A stretch of DNA of 64,000 nucleotides from Beta vulgaris subsp. vulgaris (Eukaryota > Streptophyta > Magnoliopsida > Caryophyllales > Amaranthaceae): assembly GCF_026745355.1 (NCBI RefSeq), contig NC_079206.1, positions 21,507,399 to 21,571,398 of the forward strand, in the 5' to 3' direction. Shown here piece by piece: positions 1 through 10,487 of the stretch (its first letter is position 1; the number at the start of each line of letters is the position of its first letter). Under the pieces are notes generated by a model that ran no database searches, was not told the DNA's origin, and was given only the letters and a program-made list of their open reading frames with translations. The translations under genes were made by a program, and so were the position numbers.

Positions 1-58
1 AAAAGGAAAGGAACTGTTTCCTTTCCGAATTTTCCTCAAGACAAAATCTTAGAATATT

Positions 59-1250
59 TTGGAGGAACAGCTGGCCAAAACAAAACTTAACCATAACCTA
101 CTCTCTCCCCTTCACAAAGTCTGTTTAACTTGGTTTGGAGAGCACTCATTCCTCGAACTGAAAAGAGGAATGAAGTGGGTCTCTTGGATATGTGTTACAT
201 GTTTTGCTTGGACCACCACATACAAATCAATTTCCCTTCCCTCTTCATTCAATATAACCCACTATTGAGAACATTGTGTATTGGGTACGGTGCCTTGATA
301 ACTTCTTACTTCATCATTTGAAGTAAGACTTACGGTTGGACCACCATAGGAGTCAAACAAGGGAACATCTTGAATGAGAAGACCCTAAATGGACTTGGCT
401 TGTCTGTCCAAGAAGGTGTTCTCATTCAAGGAAGAATGGCTTCCAGTTCCTCAGGAAAAAGAAAACTCCCAAACTGGACTTAGAAGAGTAATGATGTAAT
501 CTTGGATAACCTGTTCCTAACCGGAGGAACCAAACCTAAGAGGCGCAAACACATTGCCACTAAGCCTAAACCCTCTGTTCCTTGAGAGTGAGAAAGAGCA
601 CTCGTGAAAAATTGCTCCTGTTCCTGTTCCTTCCAACGAGGACTCTCCTTAGTCCTTTCGGATAATGAGGAACAGGTACCCTCACTCTCAAGGAACCTAC
701 TCCCACCATCTCCCAAACTCTCTGTTCCTTTCACAAAATACCCTCCATTTCACCTTCGTCCTTCTCTGTTCCTTCAGTTTTGAGCAGTTGAAGGATGAAA
801 TAAAAGGCCAAATCCTTTTGCTTCCACCTCCACAACTCTTCCACCCACACCACCATTTCTTCCTCCCATTTATCACCCTTCACCTTCTGTTTCCATTCCT
901 GGAACAGATGAGCCTTCCACTCAAACCTCCCAGTTCCTTCACAACATCCCCATCTGCCTCTAGTTCCAAGGGTAAGGAACAGGAAATCCGGATGAACATA
1001 ACTGGGTTAATGAAGTCTGCCTTCCTGCACAACATATGATAAAATTTTACAATCATCTTCATTGGACTTTGGATGCCAAAACTGATACTATGATAAGTCT
1101 TATGAAGAATTGAGTGATACCGTGGTTGCGCAGCAAAAGAAGATGGACCTATGGCTCGCTTGGAGGAGCTGAAGGAACAGGTTGAACTAATCATGGGGTG
1201 GTGATGAAAAATTGGAGGATGTGGTTGAAGAAGAAGTTGTAGAGGAACAC
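59..1250 (+). pseudogene. Decayed env-like (post-pol) region of the SIRE-type element
   Basis: Several broken reading frames run on the plus strand. The part around 150-310 encodes residues such as RNEVGLLDMCYMFCLD followed by LCIGYGALIT. This resembles the core of the plant 'envelope-like' or putative plant transposon proteins found downstream of pol in SIRE elements, where a NEVSYLD-type motif is followed by LPYG and LT. Around 430-590 the frame reads MASSSSGKRKLPNWT, then a stop, then a basic KPKRRKH patch. Further right (1130-1200) the residues look like a charged coiled coil. Stops and frameshifts make it non-functional. Known: such regions carry no proven envelope function. Inference: family assignment by motif memory only. 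Confidence 0.5.
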
Positions 1251-1815
1251 CATTCCCCTTCCCTTTCTTAGTTTTTTTTGTTTTGTTGTTCCTGTTTCTT
1301 TCATCAAGGAACACAACTTTTGTTTCTTCCTTTTTCTTTTCTTTCTTTGTTTTGTTATGGAACAAGTGCTATATAATCAATGACTTTTGCTATATTGTCT
1401 ATGTTTCTAAATGTTTTGCATAATTTCTTCCTTGGAATGGCTAGTATTATGTGATTGATGTTTGAGCAAGTTTACTCTTTGATTTTCTAACTTAACCACT
1501 AATGGTGCTTGCATATTGGTCTTAAGGTGTTAAATCAATTCATCAATTCATGCAGAGTCTATTCTTTTTGAGGATGACAAAGGGGGAAAAGGATTTAAGG
1601 AACAAACTGTACATAAACTTAAAAAATGAAATTAAAAAAAATTAAAAATTGGATAAGGTAAATGAAAAATCAAAAATAGGTTAAGGTAAATGAAAAATCA
1701 AAACTTCAGTTACTACATAATTGTGTTTTATTTTTCATTTTCTTCTTTATGTTTTTATTTCATTCACTTATATTATTTGTTATTTTCCTTAGTTTGTACC
1801 TTTGTTGTCATCATC

Positions 1816-1829
1816 AAAAAGGGGGAAAT
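1816..1829 (+). other. Polypurine tract of the SIRE-type element
   Basis: The purine run aaaaagggggaaat directly precedes the LTR start tgttgaaccc. It is the expected plus-strand primer site and fixes the element as plus-oriented. Confidence 0.75.
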
Positions 1830-3188
1830 TGTTGAACCCTAGTTTTGATAATGACAAAGAAACAAAGGAACAAACTAAGTAGTGAACTAATGAATTATTT
1901 AAGTGTATGGTGTTCTAAGGTATCAATGCAAGGAACTGGGAGAATACGAAGTCAATGAAGAAGTCAAGAGAGGATTTCAAAGGCTAAGTAAAGAAGTTTC
2001 TATGTTGATACTGGAGCAAGCATTGGATCAAGAATAATAGAAGCTAGGCGTTTTATTTTCTAGTTCCAATGTAAAGGAACAAAGAAAGAATGGTAAGGAA
2101 CTGTGGCAGAATATTTGAATGAAGCGTTTGTTCCTTGTAAGGAACAAACTAAGTGGCACTTACGAAATATGTTAAAGGAACTGATAATAAAAGGAACTAG
2201 ACTTAGGCGTGTATTATGTAACGGTTAAAAGATAATGGAGTAAGTCATGCCTAATTATAGGAAATTAGTATATCTAATTTCAAATGATAAAATCAGTTTT
2301 AAAAAGAAAATCTGTTTGAGAAAAGATTTTATTTTTCGGAAAATAAGAAAATAAATATCCGGTTGTTAGAAAAATTTTATTTAAAAGATATTATTTTCTT
2401 AAAGATTAAAAATTCAGTTTTAAAGATAAAAAGAGTTTTATAAAACTGATTTTCGGATAAAGCTCAAGGAACTCCTATTACTTAGGAGTAATGGCTGAAA
2501 ATATCCACGTTCATTTATAGTTCATGGGATCATGGGACATGATGTAAAACGTGTTCCTTAGGGGAAGGAACATCATGGGTTAATGGACTAAACATGTACT
2601 CTAACATTAATCCCACGTTCTTCATGATTAACACTATAAATATAGAAGTCTAGATAAGTTCCAAATTGTGTCTGACTAAGTAATTAAGTGAGTTTAACTT
2701 ATTAAGTGTCAGTGCCTTCATTCTCTCATAATAGCCATTTGTTCTTTGCCTTCTTACTCTAATTCCACTAAGCTTATTTCGATCAATTGTATTTTGGTTT
2801 TTGGGGTAAGGGAACTTTGAGTGAAGTTCTGTAAGAAGAGGCTTTGAGTGAAGCTTGTATGTGTGAGAAAACTTCGAGTGAAGTTGAGAGGAACTGCTGT
2901 TAAGGGAACAGTGGCTCAGGAACTTGAGTTTAGGAACTCAAGGTGTGGCTCGAGTTAGAATTAGGTTGTAACAAAGTTGTTTGGCCTAATTAGTGAAAGT
3001 GTTGAGTTTAAAATCCCTAGTGGTCGAGGTTGTTTCTTCTTGTTGGGCCCAAGAAGTTTTTCCTCGTAAAAATCCCTTGTGTTCCTTTAGCTTGTTTATT
3101 CGTTTAAGTTTTAATTTCCGCAAAAAGTTACGTTTATTTCTACACCTACAATTCACCCCCCTCTTGTAGTGTTCCTAGGGAAATAACA
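1830..3188 (+). repeat. 3' LTR of the SIRE-type element (1359 bp)
   Basis: It begins with tgttgaaccc after the polypurine tract and ends with aataaca. A TATA box (tataaata, 2635-2642) lies in the second half, which would place transcription start near 2665. Downstream of it three copies of a ctt(t/c)gagtgaag motif occur at 2815, 2842 and 2872. A possible 5-bp target duplication (ttaca) follows at 3189-3193; its partner is outside the window. Confidence 0.7.
2635..2642 (+). promoter_or_regulatory. TATA box in the SIRE-type LTR
   Basis: The octamer tataaata sits about 800 bp into the LTR, a usual place for the U3/R promoter of a long copia LTR. Confidence 0.55.
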
Positions 3189-3193
3189 TTACA

Positions 3194-3826
3194 GTATGAG
3201 TCACATAATCCTACAATTTCTTAGAAGGAACTCTGGTGTTTCCCTCTACCCAATGCTCCACTAACATCCTCCCCACTCCCTCCCTCTACCCCTACTATTG
3301 GGGTAACAACATCCACATGATGACCCCTCTCTAGAGCCTCGGTTGCACCCCCGGTGCCTCTTCCCCCTCACACCCAACACCGTCTGGTGCCTCGAAAATA
3401 CTTGCCGCACCATCCGGTGCCTCGGCCATACCCCCAGGCTCGCCAGGTTCCCCTTCAACTCCCACGAGAACCGCGAGACTAGGAGGAAGAAGATCATCAT
3501 CATAAGGATCTATACTAACATCCATCACATCACTTAAGGGTTTAGATGAACCAAAAGGAAAAGTATGTTCAACAAACATCAAATCTCTGGAGACAAAATA
3601 TTATTTGGTTTCCAAGTCAAACAATTTCCATCCTTTTTGGGTGAAAGGATGGCCAACAAATTAAAAACACTTTCTACTTCTATAGCAAATTTATCTCCAT
3701 GATGATTCATATTATATGCATAGCACAAGCACCCAAAATTTCTTAAATCTATCATAGCATGAGGTTTCCCAAACAACACTCATATAGGGTTTTATAATCA
3801 AGCACTACAAATGGGGTATGGGGGTG
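3194..3826 (-). pseudogene. Copia integrase C-terminal and linker fragment
   Basis: Minus-strand frames at 3579-3779 read VLFGKPHAM, LRNFGCLCYA and GDKFA followed by KKDGNCL. These match the conserved copia block of the type LFGKPP, LRVFGCLCYA, GDKF and KGWKLYDL that follows the integrase core. From 3582 downwards comes MFVEHTFPF and an acidic, Pro/Gly-rich linker. Near 3195-3240 the residues VPSKKL, then a stop, then DYVTHTV match the stretch just before copia reverse transcriptase. Frames shift more than once, so no functional protein remains. Confidence 0.8.
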
Positions 3827-4257
3827 TTTAGCAATTAGAGTTTTGGAGCAAAAAGAGAGGTTTGGACCACTTTGAGAGTTTTGACTAGTCAAAAACTCCA
3901 AAAGGGGTGTTTGGTAAAAGAGAGTTTTAGAGAGAGTTTCGGAATGAAAACTCTCAAAATGCAAAAGCTCATATTAGGAGCTTTTTCTTTATAGGTTTAG
4001 GTAGAAATATATTTAATGACTTTTTTGCCCCTTATAATAATACTACACATATCGATCTATTAAAATGTCTACAAATGTCATATTACACAAACAAATGACA
4101 ATAAGATTTTAGTAATCAGTTAATTTTTACCAAACACATTTATAAAAAGAAGTTGTCAAATCAGCAGTCAAATCTGCTGAACAAAAAGTTAAAACTCTAA
4201 CAGCAAACTCTAAACTCTAACACCTAAACTCTAAACTATATTTGCCAAATAGGGCCA
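3827..4257. mobile_element. Small inverted-repeat element (MITE) inside the copia integrase
   Basis: This block separates two adjacent copia integrase motifs (LVN on the right, TPIP on the left). Its ends are imperfect inverted repeats: left tttagcaattagagtttt, right the reverse complement of a tatagtttagag-type sequence ending atttgccaaatag. The interior is full of short aaactctaa/ttagagttt units in both orientations. Borders are accurate only to several bases and no clear target duplication was found. A non-autonomous hAT or Harbinger relative is possible. Confidence 0.5.
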
Positions 4258-4316
4258 TAATTTACTAAATGATAAGTGGCTTGAACACAATCTCCCCAAC
4301 ATCTCAAAGGAAGATT

Positions 4317-4324
4317 AGCTTGAA
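4317..4324. repeat. 8-bp target site duplication, left copy (agcttgaa)
   Basis: Identical to 5870-5877 and directly abuts the hAT terminal repeat. An 8-bp duplication is the hAT signature. Confidence 0.9.
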
Positions 4325-5869
4325 CAGGGCCGTCTTAAACATTTTAGAGGCCCTGTTCTAATCTTAAAAATTGGGCCCCTTATATTTAGAAAAATGAAAT
4401 TTTCATAATAAAAATATGTATTAAAAAATTATCAAAAAATATGTATTATATTTTAGCAACCTTGGGTACTGAATAACTGAATCAAGAGGATTTTACTTAA
4501 TATTTTAAGTATAAAACAATCAACATTATGAATCAAGAGGATTTTACTTCGTAAATCAATCAAGAATGAACAAAACCTCAATCTATGAGACATGAGTCTG
4601 CAACAATTTCTCACAGGTACTGACAATAGTCAATGGATTCATATTCACAACATATTTAGATCGCCAAATTACACAAATCACCACCAAATTTGATAAAAAT
4701 TGAGCTCTCTTTTTAAAACAAATTGAAGCATAGCATGATCTCATGAAAATTTCTAAACCTTCGAATCTAATTAGAGAATAAAATCCATTAACAATTCACA
4801 AAAACAAATTGTGATTATAATATAATTTTTCCTAAACCAAGTAGAATCAATCCATCTCTTCTGCAGCCTTGGAAACCACCTCCTCCGAATTCGACAGCGA
4901 TTTTCTGTCCAAGTAAAACTCTGACCTCCAGTTTCGCCTAACCAAACTCATTCTACAGGACAATTTCTACCAAAAAACGCCCTTTCAGATTCTTTTTAGT
5001 CAATCTGTAACAGAAACATAATCTTCATCCACAAAAACAAGATTGAAATAAAAAGAATTCTAACTAATACCCATCAAATTATAAGAGAATCCCAGAAGTA
5101 GGTACTTCCTAGAAAAAACAACAAATTTGGTTAACCAAACAGATTTCTCACATAAAACAGTGTTAGGAGAAAAATTACAATCAATTCACCTAAAAAAGAA
5201 TAAATTTAATTGCACATATGCTTTTCAAGGAAAAAGTTATAGAGTTTAAGAAACCTTAAATGAAGAAGCAATCACTAACCTTCAAAAAAATCTACCATTG
5301 TTACAGCTCAATCAACACCCACATGCAGTCGACCGAACGCCAAAATCTTCACCCACAACCTTCACAACTTATTTTGTCTCATAATCTTCACAACTTCTTC
5401 TTCCTCCCCAAATTTCCAGAAATAAAAAAATAACAAAAAGTTGAAGATAATTTTAATTTGTTTTGTCTCAGAATTAATTGATAAATGATGAAAAAATAGA
5501 AATGAATTCGAAATATATAAAGAGTGAAAAAATTAGCTGTTAATTGAAGATTGAATGGAGAAATCTAAATTGATATTTTCATATTTTTTGGAACAGTTGA
5601 TAAGGAATAAATGAGAGAATTTCAGGAAGTTGGTAAGAGAAATAGAAAAATTAAGTATTTAGAAGATTTTCAAAGATAAATTTCTGAAAATAGGGAAGAG
5701 AATTTAGGGGAAGAACGTGGTTTGGGTTTGCAAGGTGCACGCGAGATTGAAGGAGGAAGAAAAAGTATTTTTTAAAAAAAAATTGGGCTGCAATATTTAG
5801 GAATTGGGCCCTCAAAATTTTGGGACCCTGTGCTGATGGTCTGTTTGCACAGGCCATTGGCCGGCCCTG
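4325..5869. mobile_element. Non-autonomous hAT transposon (1545 bp)
   Basis: The ends are terminal inverted repeats, cagggccgtc on the left and ggccggccctg on the right, flanked by perfect 8-bp copies of agcttgaa. Both are classic hAT features. Removing the element rejoins copia integrase codons (ALRFQA on one side, QANLPL on the other, sharing the duplicated bases), so the insertion happened in a then-recognisable copia element. Subterminal copies of gggcccc/ggcccta occur near both ends. The interior is AT-rich and shows no transposase reading frame, so it depended on a transposase made elsewhere. Confidence 0.9.
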
Positions 5870-5877
5870 AGCTTGAA
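5870..5877. repeat. 8-bp target site duplication, right copy (agcttgaa)
   Basis: Perfect match to 4317-4324, immediately outside the right terminal repeat. Confidence 0.9.
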
Positions 5878-6560
5878 ATCTCAAAGCATAAGCCACATTT
5901 AAAATATGTTGGTGCTTCCTTTCTATCTGGTCATTCTGTTATGGGGTCTTAACACAAGAGGTTTCAAAAACAATCACATGTGGACCAAAATATGGTCTCA
6001 GACAACTAAATTCAGTTCCATTATAACTTCTGACACATTTAATTATTTGATTAAATTATCTGTCAATCAATGCTATAAAATCCAAGAACATAAGTTCAAC
6101 CTCCACTTTATTATATAATATATAGATCCACACAGTACGAGAAAATTCAACTATTATAGTTAAAAAAATGAAGCACCACAAGCAGATTTTGTTCGATTAG
6201 GGCCCTATAAATCACAATGAACTAACTCAAAAATCCTACTAGTTCTACTAGCACTCCTAGGATAACTAGTTCTAGGTTGATGCGCATAAAAACATACATC
6301 ACACCCATCTCTATTGCAACTACTAATACTAGATGGACTTACACAAGGCAAATGACGCATAACTTTCTCTGAATTAAGGATGACATTGTGTCATAAACCA
6401 ACCGATGTCGTGCCATCAACAACCATGATGTGCCATCAACAACCATGATATTCACCTTTGAAACCCCTCGGAAAAAGAAAATTCTATCTTTCCGTTCACC
6501 TTCTCCAATCAATGTCCTCGTCTTGTAGTCTTGTAACACATATAATATTTTAGTGAATTG
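5878..6560 (-). pseudogene. Copia pre-integrase zinc region and integrase core fragment
   Basis: Reading leftwards on the minus strand: VSKVNIMVVDGTSW (pre-integrase), then CNRDGCDVC (zinc-binding part), then RIFELVHCDL and GP with a TAG where Trp is expected, then SCVKTP, a stop, QN and ERKHQHILNVAYALRFQA. The last is the conserved ERKHRHILN block at the end of the copia integrase core. A 20-bp tandem duplication (gtgccatcaacaaccatgat, near 6409-6448) adds a local insertion. At least two in-frame stops are visible. The fragment ends at the hAT insertion. Confidence 0.8.
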
Positions 6561-6789
6561 GACAATATACTTTGCAGAATCTAATAACCGAGGAATAGAA
6601 ATTAAGTTACAATATAAAGTAGTTCCACATTCACAACTTTCAGTTTTCCAGGAAGTAACACATCTCCCTCATACGTAGCATCAACCATACTACCATACGG
6701 AAAACCTACTGGATAACCAATAATTTTTCGAACATTATGCAACAACGAAAACATTCCTGTAACATGATGTGTTGCTCCCATATCTATAA

Positions 6790-7930
6790 TCTAACTGAAC
6801 TTACCAGCCAAACGATCTTTAGGCTTAGGCAAATTCAAAAGATCCAACAAACTTTGCCACTGGTCCGGAGTGAGTCCCGCGAGTCCGGCCCTCGCTACAT
6901 CATTCGGGCGAGCTGTCGAAGACGAGGCCACACCAGTCGTGCTGGCTGTAGCTTTGTTGGCACGAGCGGGCGCCTCACCACGTGGGTCACCAATTTTCCC
7001 TCGACCACTGTCTTTGCGGCCACCGCGTGAGGTGCACTCCCCACAGCTTCCCTTGGGCGAACCCCCCCCCCCCACCACCACCACCACTCATGATAACCAA
7101 TCAACTGAAAACAACCATTGGCATCGTGGCTCTCCCTATTATAGTGAGTGCATGTCTGATTTTTGACAAAGGTACGATCTTCACTTCTAGCATCAGCTTT
7201 GAAGGCTAAGGATTCACCTAAATTTGGTAGGGACGACGCAAGCAGTTCCCACAATCTCTCCTCCTAGGCTACATAGCGATACGCCCTTGTCATCGTAGTC
7301 AAGGGATCTTGAGCAAGCAAGCTCGAGTGGATCGGTCCATAGGCATCGTCGATATCAATCAAGAAACAATGAAGATGATCATGATCCTGCAATTGTTCAA
7401 GGAACCGAGTGACAAGGCACCCGGAACCCCCCATGGCATAGTTCGGGGGAAGCTCTTGCTTTGCAACCTCGTCCCAAAGTCGAGACAGACGCCCATAATA
7501 TGATACAAGAGATTCAACCAATGGTTGCTTGCACTCATTGATTTGATACTTCAATTGACAAATCCTTGCGGTTAGAAACACCAAAATCTCTTTTGAGATG
7601 CTTCCATAATTCATGTGCATCCTCATAAGAGGAGACAGTTGCCCGAAGAGTAGGAGAAATTGTATTGAGAAGCCATGAAACAATCATGGAGTGGATAATA
7701 CTCCAATAATCCGCCAGACGTTTAGAATCAGATTTAGGAATCGTTCCATCAATAATACCAAGCGTTCATTTAGCATCCAAGGACATGCGAATTGCGCATG
7801 ACCATTAATCAAAATTATCATCTTTCAATTGAATTGGGTGTGATTATATTTTCGGGATTATCAGTTGATCCCAAGAAATAAACAAGGTCCGATTTTGGGG
7901 TACTAGGGACGCCTTCCATCATCACAACTC
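6790..7930 (-). pseudogene. Copia gag (UBN2-type) with damaged zinc knuckle
   Basis: The minus strand carries the N-terminal ITPIQL and WSCAIRMSL motifs (about 7780-7850), the helical gag body at 7264-7683 (YYGRLSRLWDE, then YGPIHSSLLAQDPL), and a knuckle region at about 7160. Compared with the usual CX2CX4HX4C, the knuckle reads CTHYNRESHDANGC, so the second Cys is Tyr. A polyproline/polytryptophan-like tract at 7060-7090 comes from a run of C and CCA repeats. Frames are broken several times. The protein would have been the capsid/nucleocapsid precursor. Confidence 0.8.
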
Positions 7931-8053
7931 GTCGAGGGCCATGCAAATACGTTCAAAGAGGGGAAGAGATTTTTTCCAATCCTCGTAAGGAAGATCGAAG
8001 ACGGTCGATCGAATAGTTTTAGGTAGAGTTCAGGGAGAGAAAAAATTTCAATT

Positions 8054-8067
8054 GGCTCTTGATACCA
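8054..8067 (-). other. Primer binding site of the copia element
   Basis: On the minus strand the sequence tggtatcaagagcc directly follows the LTR. It matches the initiator tRNA-Met complement (tggtatcagagc) with one extra base, the usual primer for plant copia elements. Confidence 0.8.
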
Positions 8068-8217
8068 TGTTAAGATTTAATTAATTCGTCTCCCCTTCTA
8101 ATTCATCAGAAATTATATTTATATAATGTAAGGAAAAATTCCTACACCAAGTCCAATTAGGATACAAATCCTAAATCATATTGAACTCATAAATAGAGTC
8201 ATATTTCCTTCCTAACA
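8068..8217 (-). repeat. 5' LTR of the copia element (150 bp)
   Basis: Read on the minus strand it runs from tgttaggaagg to atcttaaca and abuts the primer site. Only this LTR is in the window. Confidence 0.8.
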
Positions 8218-8586
8218 TTAACCTAGTCTCTAAATTCACTTTTGATCAGAGTAATTCTATAAGGAGAACTACTTATTTTCTTGAGAAATATAAGAGTAGG
8301 TTGGTTCGATAAATCCTTTTGTAGTGAAGCCCACATCCATTACACTCTCTTGTTCACTAGTAAACATATTATATCCTATATATAAGTAAAAAAAATATTC
8401 TAAAAATAGAGCTCGATTAATTGTGTCCCATGAGCATGAACTAGTCCTTAAGAAAATAATAATACCAATTACACATTCATAATGCAAGATGTCACATCAT
8501 TTAGTAATATTGTGACACAAGCATATATGCTTAATTGAGAATAGTTGTTTATTGTAGTATAGTTAAGTTGAGGTATTATTACACCT
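8218..8586. other. Unassigned AT-rich spacer
   Basis: No convincing gene. The minus-strand frame at 8269-8487 resembles nothing recognised and may be LTR-derived. Nothing more can be supported here. Confidence 0.3.
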
Positions 8587-8589
8587 AGC

Positions 8590-9280
8590 TTATTGTTAGA
8601 GATATTAAGGCAATAGTTGAGCAAACAACAAAGGTGAAGAGTTTGAAGGCGGGTTGCACAAGGGGAGCACGGGCGGGCTGCACACAAGGGGGGTACGGGC
8701 GAGCGAAAATCAGGGCTACATATGTGAAGCTCATGGGTAGAAAGTGGCAGATAGTTCAGCACACCTGCACCCAGGCGGGTAGTCATTCTCCTATTGTCTC
8801 TATCTTCGAGGAGAATGCTAGTGTAACCCTACACCCGAGTGAGCGAGCGTTTGACCTGAGAACTCGCTTTCTTGAGCTCGCCTGCACAACCTAAATTTGT
8901 CGGGATTTTTTACCAGTTTGAGCTTTAATCTCGACCCTTAGATTATTTTATCTCTCTTAGAGTATAAAACCCCCTCTTGCATGTTTTAGGAATCTATTCA
9001 CTTCAAAGTGAGATATTTCTAGGGTTTAATGAAACAGAAGAGAGAAAATAACATTAAACTCATTCATTAATGTTTGTAATATTCATCTATTGTTACTATT
9101 AGACAAAGGTGCTTGCATGGTGGGTTTTTCTTTCGGTGCTCAAGTTTTCCCCTTATTTGGTGCGTTTTTCATTGCTTTCCTTATTTTGCTTAGTTTCATC
9201 ATTTTTCATTAGTTGTTAATTAGTGTAAATCACAAGTAATTAGTGTTTTGCTTAGTATAATTCTCAACAAGAGATCATGT
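8590..9280 (+). repeat. LTR-like sequence, possibly a solo LTR
   Basis: A GC-rich 5' part with gggcgggctgcac-type motifs, a TATA-like gtataaaa at about 8962 and a later tgggtttttctttcggtgctc segment parallel the order in the well-defined solo LTR at 15043-15700. A tgttagaga...ctcaaca frame would give TG...CA ends near 8588 and 9269, but flanking target duplications do not match, so the borders are not proven. Confidence 0.4.
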
Positions 9281-9659
9281 CAAAGTTTAGAGAGGTTCCC
9301 GATAATTTCATTATCCAATTGTTGTTAATTTTGTACTATCATTAAACTTGTGATACATCACACAAGAAAATCATTTTTTTTTTTTGGAGTTAAAGAGAAA
9401 TAAAGCCCTAAAGCACCAACAACCATAACTAGAGGAAAAAAAATGACAAAAACAAGAAATTAATTAAGAACATCTTTTGAGTAATAAGGAACTCTTTAGC
9501 ATACTAAACTTAGTGTGATCCAATATCACGAGGCACCGGGTCTTCTGTATTTCCGTTAACTAGTATAGGCACTAGTCAAAGTCTTGCAAAATAAGTTTAG
9601 TACAACACAAGGGAATGGAGTGTACAACATAAACACGATCAATAAAATTTGGTTTTTCC

Positions 9660-10110
9660 TTGCCATTTTTTCCCTATCATTCGCTACTTGGTTTGCTTCT
9701 CTTCCTTCATGATGTAGATTAAGCCCTGCATTTGTTTGGTGGTATATCCTGTATTTCCATCAATGACGTTAATTTGTGTTTTTATATTTGGTGGGTTTTT
9801 GACATAACCGCGTTGATGCTATTTGTGGCAATTATATAATTTTCCCATCCTCTATTACATATATATCCAAGTGAAAGCTATAGCTTTCAATTTGGCTTCA
9901 AGGTGATCCATAGACTAAACTTTAGAGTATATCCAATTCCCTTTGTGATCTCTACGCATACTTGCAGCACTTGATTTATTTGTTCTAAGGGAAAAAAAAG
10001 ACCCACCAATGTTGATTTTTAAAATGTTGGGAAGAAGGGAGGGTTTCCATGAAAGGTGTCTTTTTTGAGGGTGGGTTGCTTCTTTCGAGTGGTACTGGGT
10101 GTGGAACATT
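9660..10110 (-). pseudogene. LINE-type RNase H (RVT_3) remnant
   Basis: Minus-strand residues run KINIGGSFFS, then RRDHKGNWI, then WSMDHLEAKLKAIA and, further on, HEGREANQVAND. Together they follow the plan of the plant LINE RNase H domain (KLNTDGS, VIRDHNGNW, EAELWAI, REANQVAD). The expected catalytic Asp in the first motif is Gly here and stops interrupt the frame, so it is dead. It lies alone, without reverse transcriptase, as for a 3'-truncated or decayed LINE. Confidence 0.6.
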
Positions 10111-10484
10111 CATAAACACTATATATGTAGAAAATTAGGAGGTATAACCTATTTATGAGTAAATTACATTGCACTATTCGTATGGTGTTTGTGACTAGGG
10201 TTTAGGGATATGAGGATTCATAGTTCCAAACACTACAATTGGCAAGAAATTTGAGTAGGAGTAGCAAGGGAATCCCGCTCCCAAACAACATACTTGACAA
10301 TGTTTGAATTCAAAATTTCTAAGATCTAAGACAAGAGTTTTACCAATAGTGACCAAACCTTGCTTGATTATGATGGTACTTTGAACATTTTCTTTATATC
10401 AAATTATTGTTGCATTAATTAGGACATATTGTCCATAAAAACATTCAGGCAGTGATTCTTTCAATTGTCCAATTTCGAATAGAA

Positions 10485-10487
10485 TTA
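10485..10487. repeat. 3-bp target duplication (tta), left
   Basis: The trinucleotide tta directly flanks the terminal repeat and is repeated at 11664-11666, as expected for PIF/Harbinger insertions. Confidence 0.55.

Larger units (their letters stand above)
1..3188 (+). mobile_element. 3' part of a SIRE/Maximus-type Ty1/copia retrotransposon, interrupted at the window edge
   Basis: The stretch ends in a TG...CA LTR (1830-3188) preceded by a polypurine tract and, further left, by a decayed env-like coding region. This is the order seen at the 3' end of SIRE/Maximus copia elements. The right border is well placed: the LTR ends in aataaca at 3188, and from 3194 the sequence reads on the minus strand as a different copia polyprotein (VTHTV-type motif), so this element inserted into that older one. 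Reverse transcriptase and integrase of this copy would lie left of the window. Assignment to SIRE rests on the polypurine tract, the long LTR and the env-like remnant. Confidence 0.7.
3194..8217 (-). mobile_element. Older short-LTR Ty1/copia retrotransposon, nested and truncated
   Basis: On the minus strand the order is 5' LTR (8068-8217), tRNA-Met primer site, gag, protease/pre-integrase region, integrase and the linker before reverse transcriptase. The element stops at 3194, where the SIRE-type element has inserted; its RT, RNase H and 3' LTR must lie beyond that insertion, outside the window. It is further interrupted by a hAT transposon (4325-5869) and a MITE (about 3827-4257). In both places the copia reading resumes on the other side, which shows clean insertions into an older element. 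Numerous stops and frameshifts are present. The 150-bp LTR suggests an Ale/Retrofit-like lineage, an inference only. Confidence 0.85.

Noticed and set aside
6791..7254. Several overlapping frames with polyproline or polytryptophan
   Set aside because: Artefacts of the C/CCA run in the minus-strand copia gag; only the zinc-knuckle frame is meaningful.
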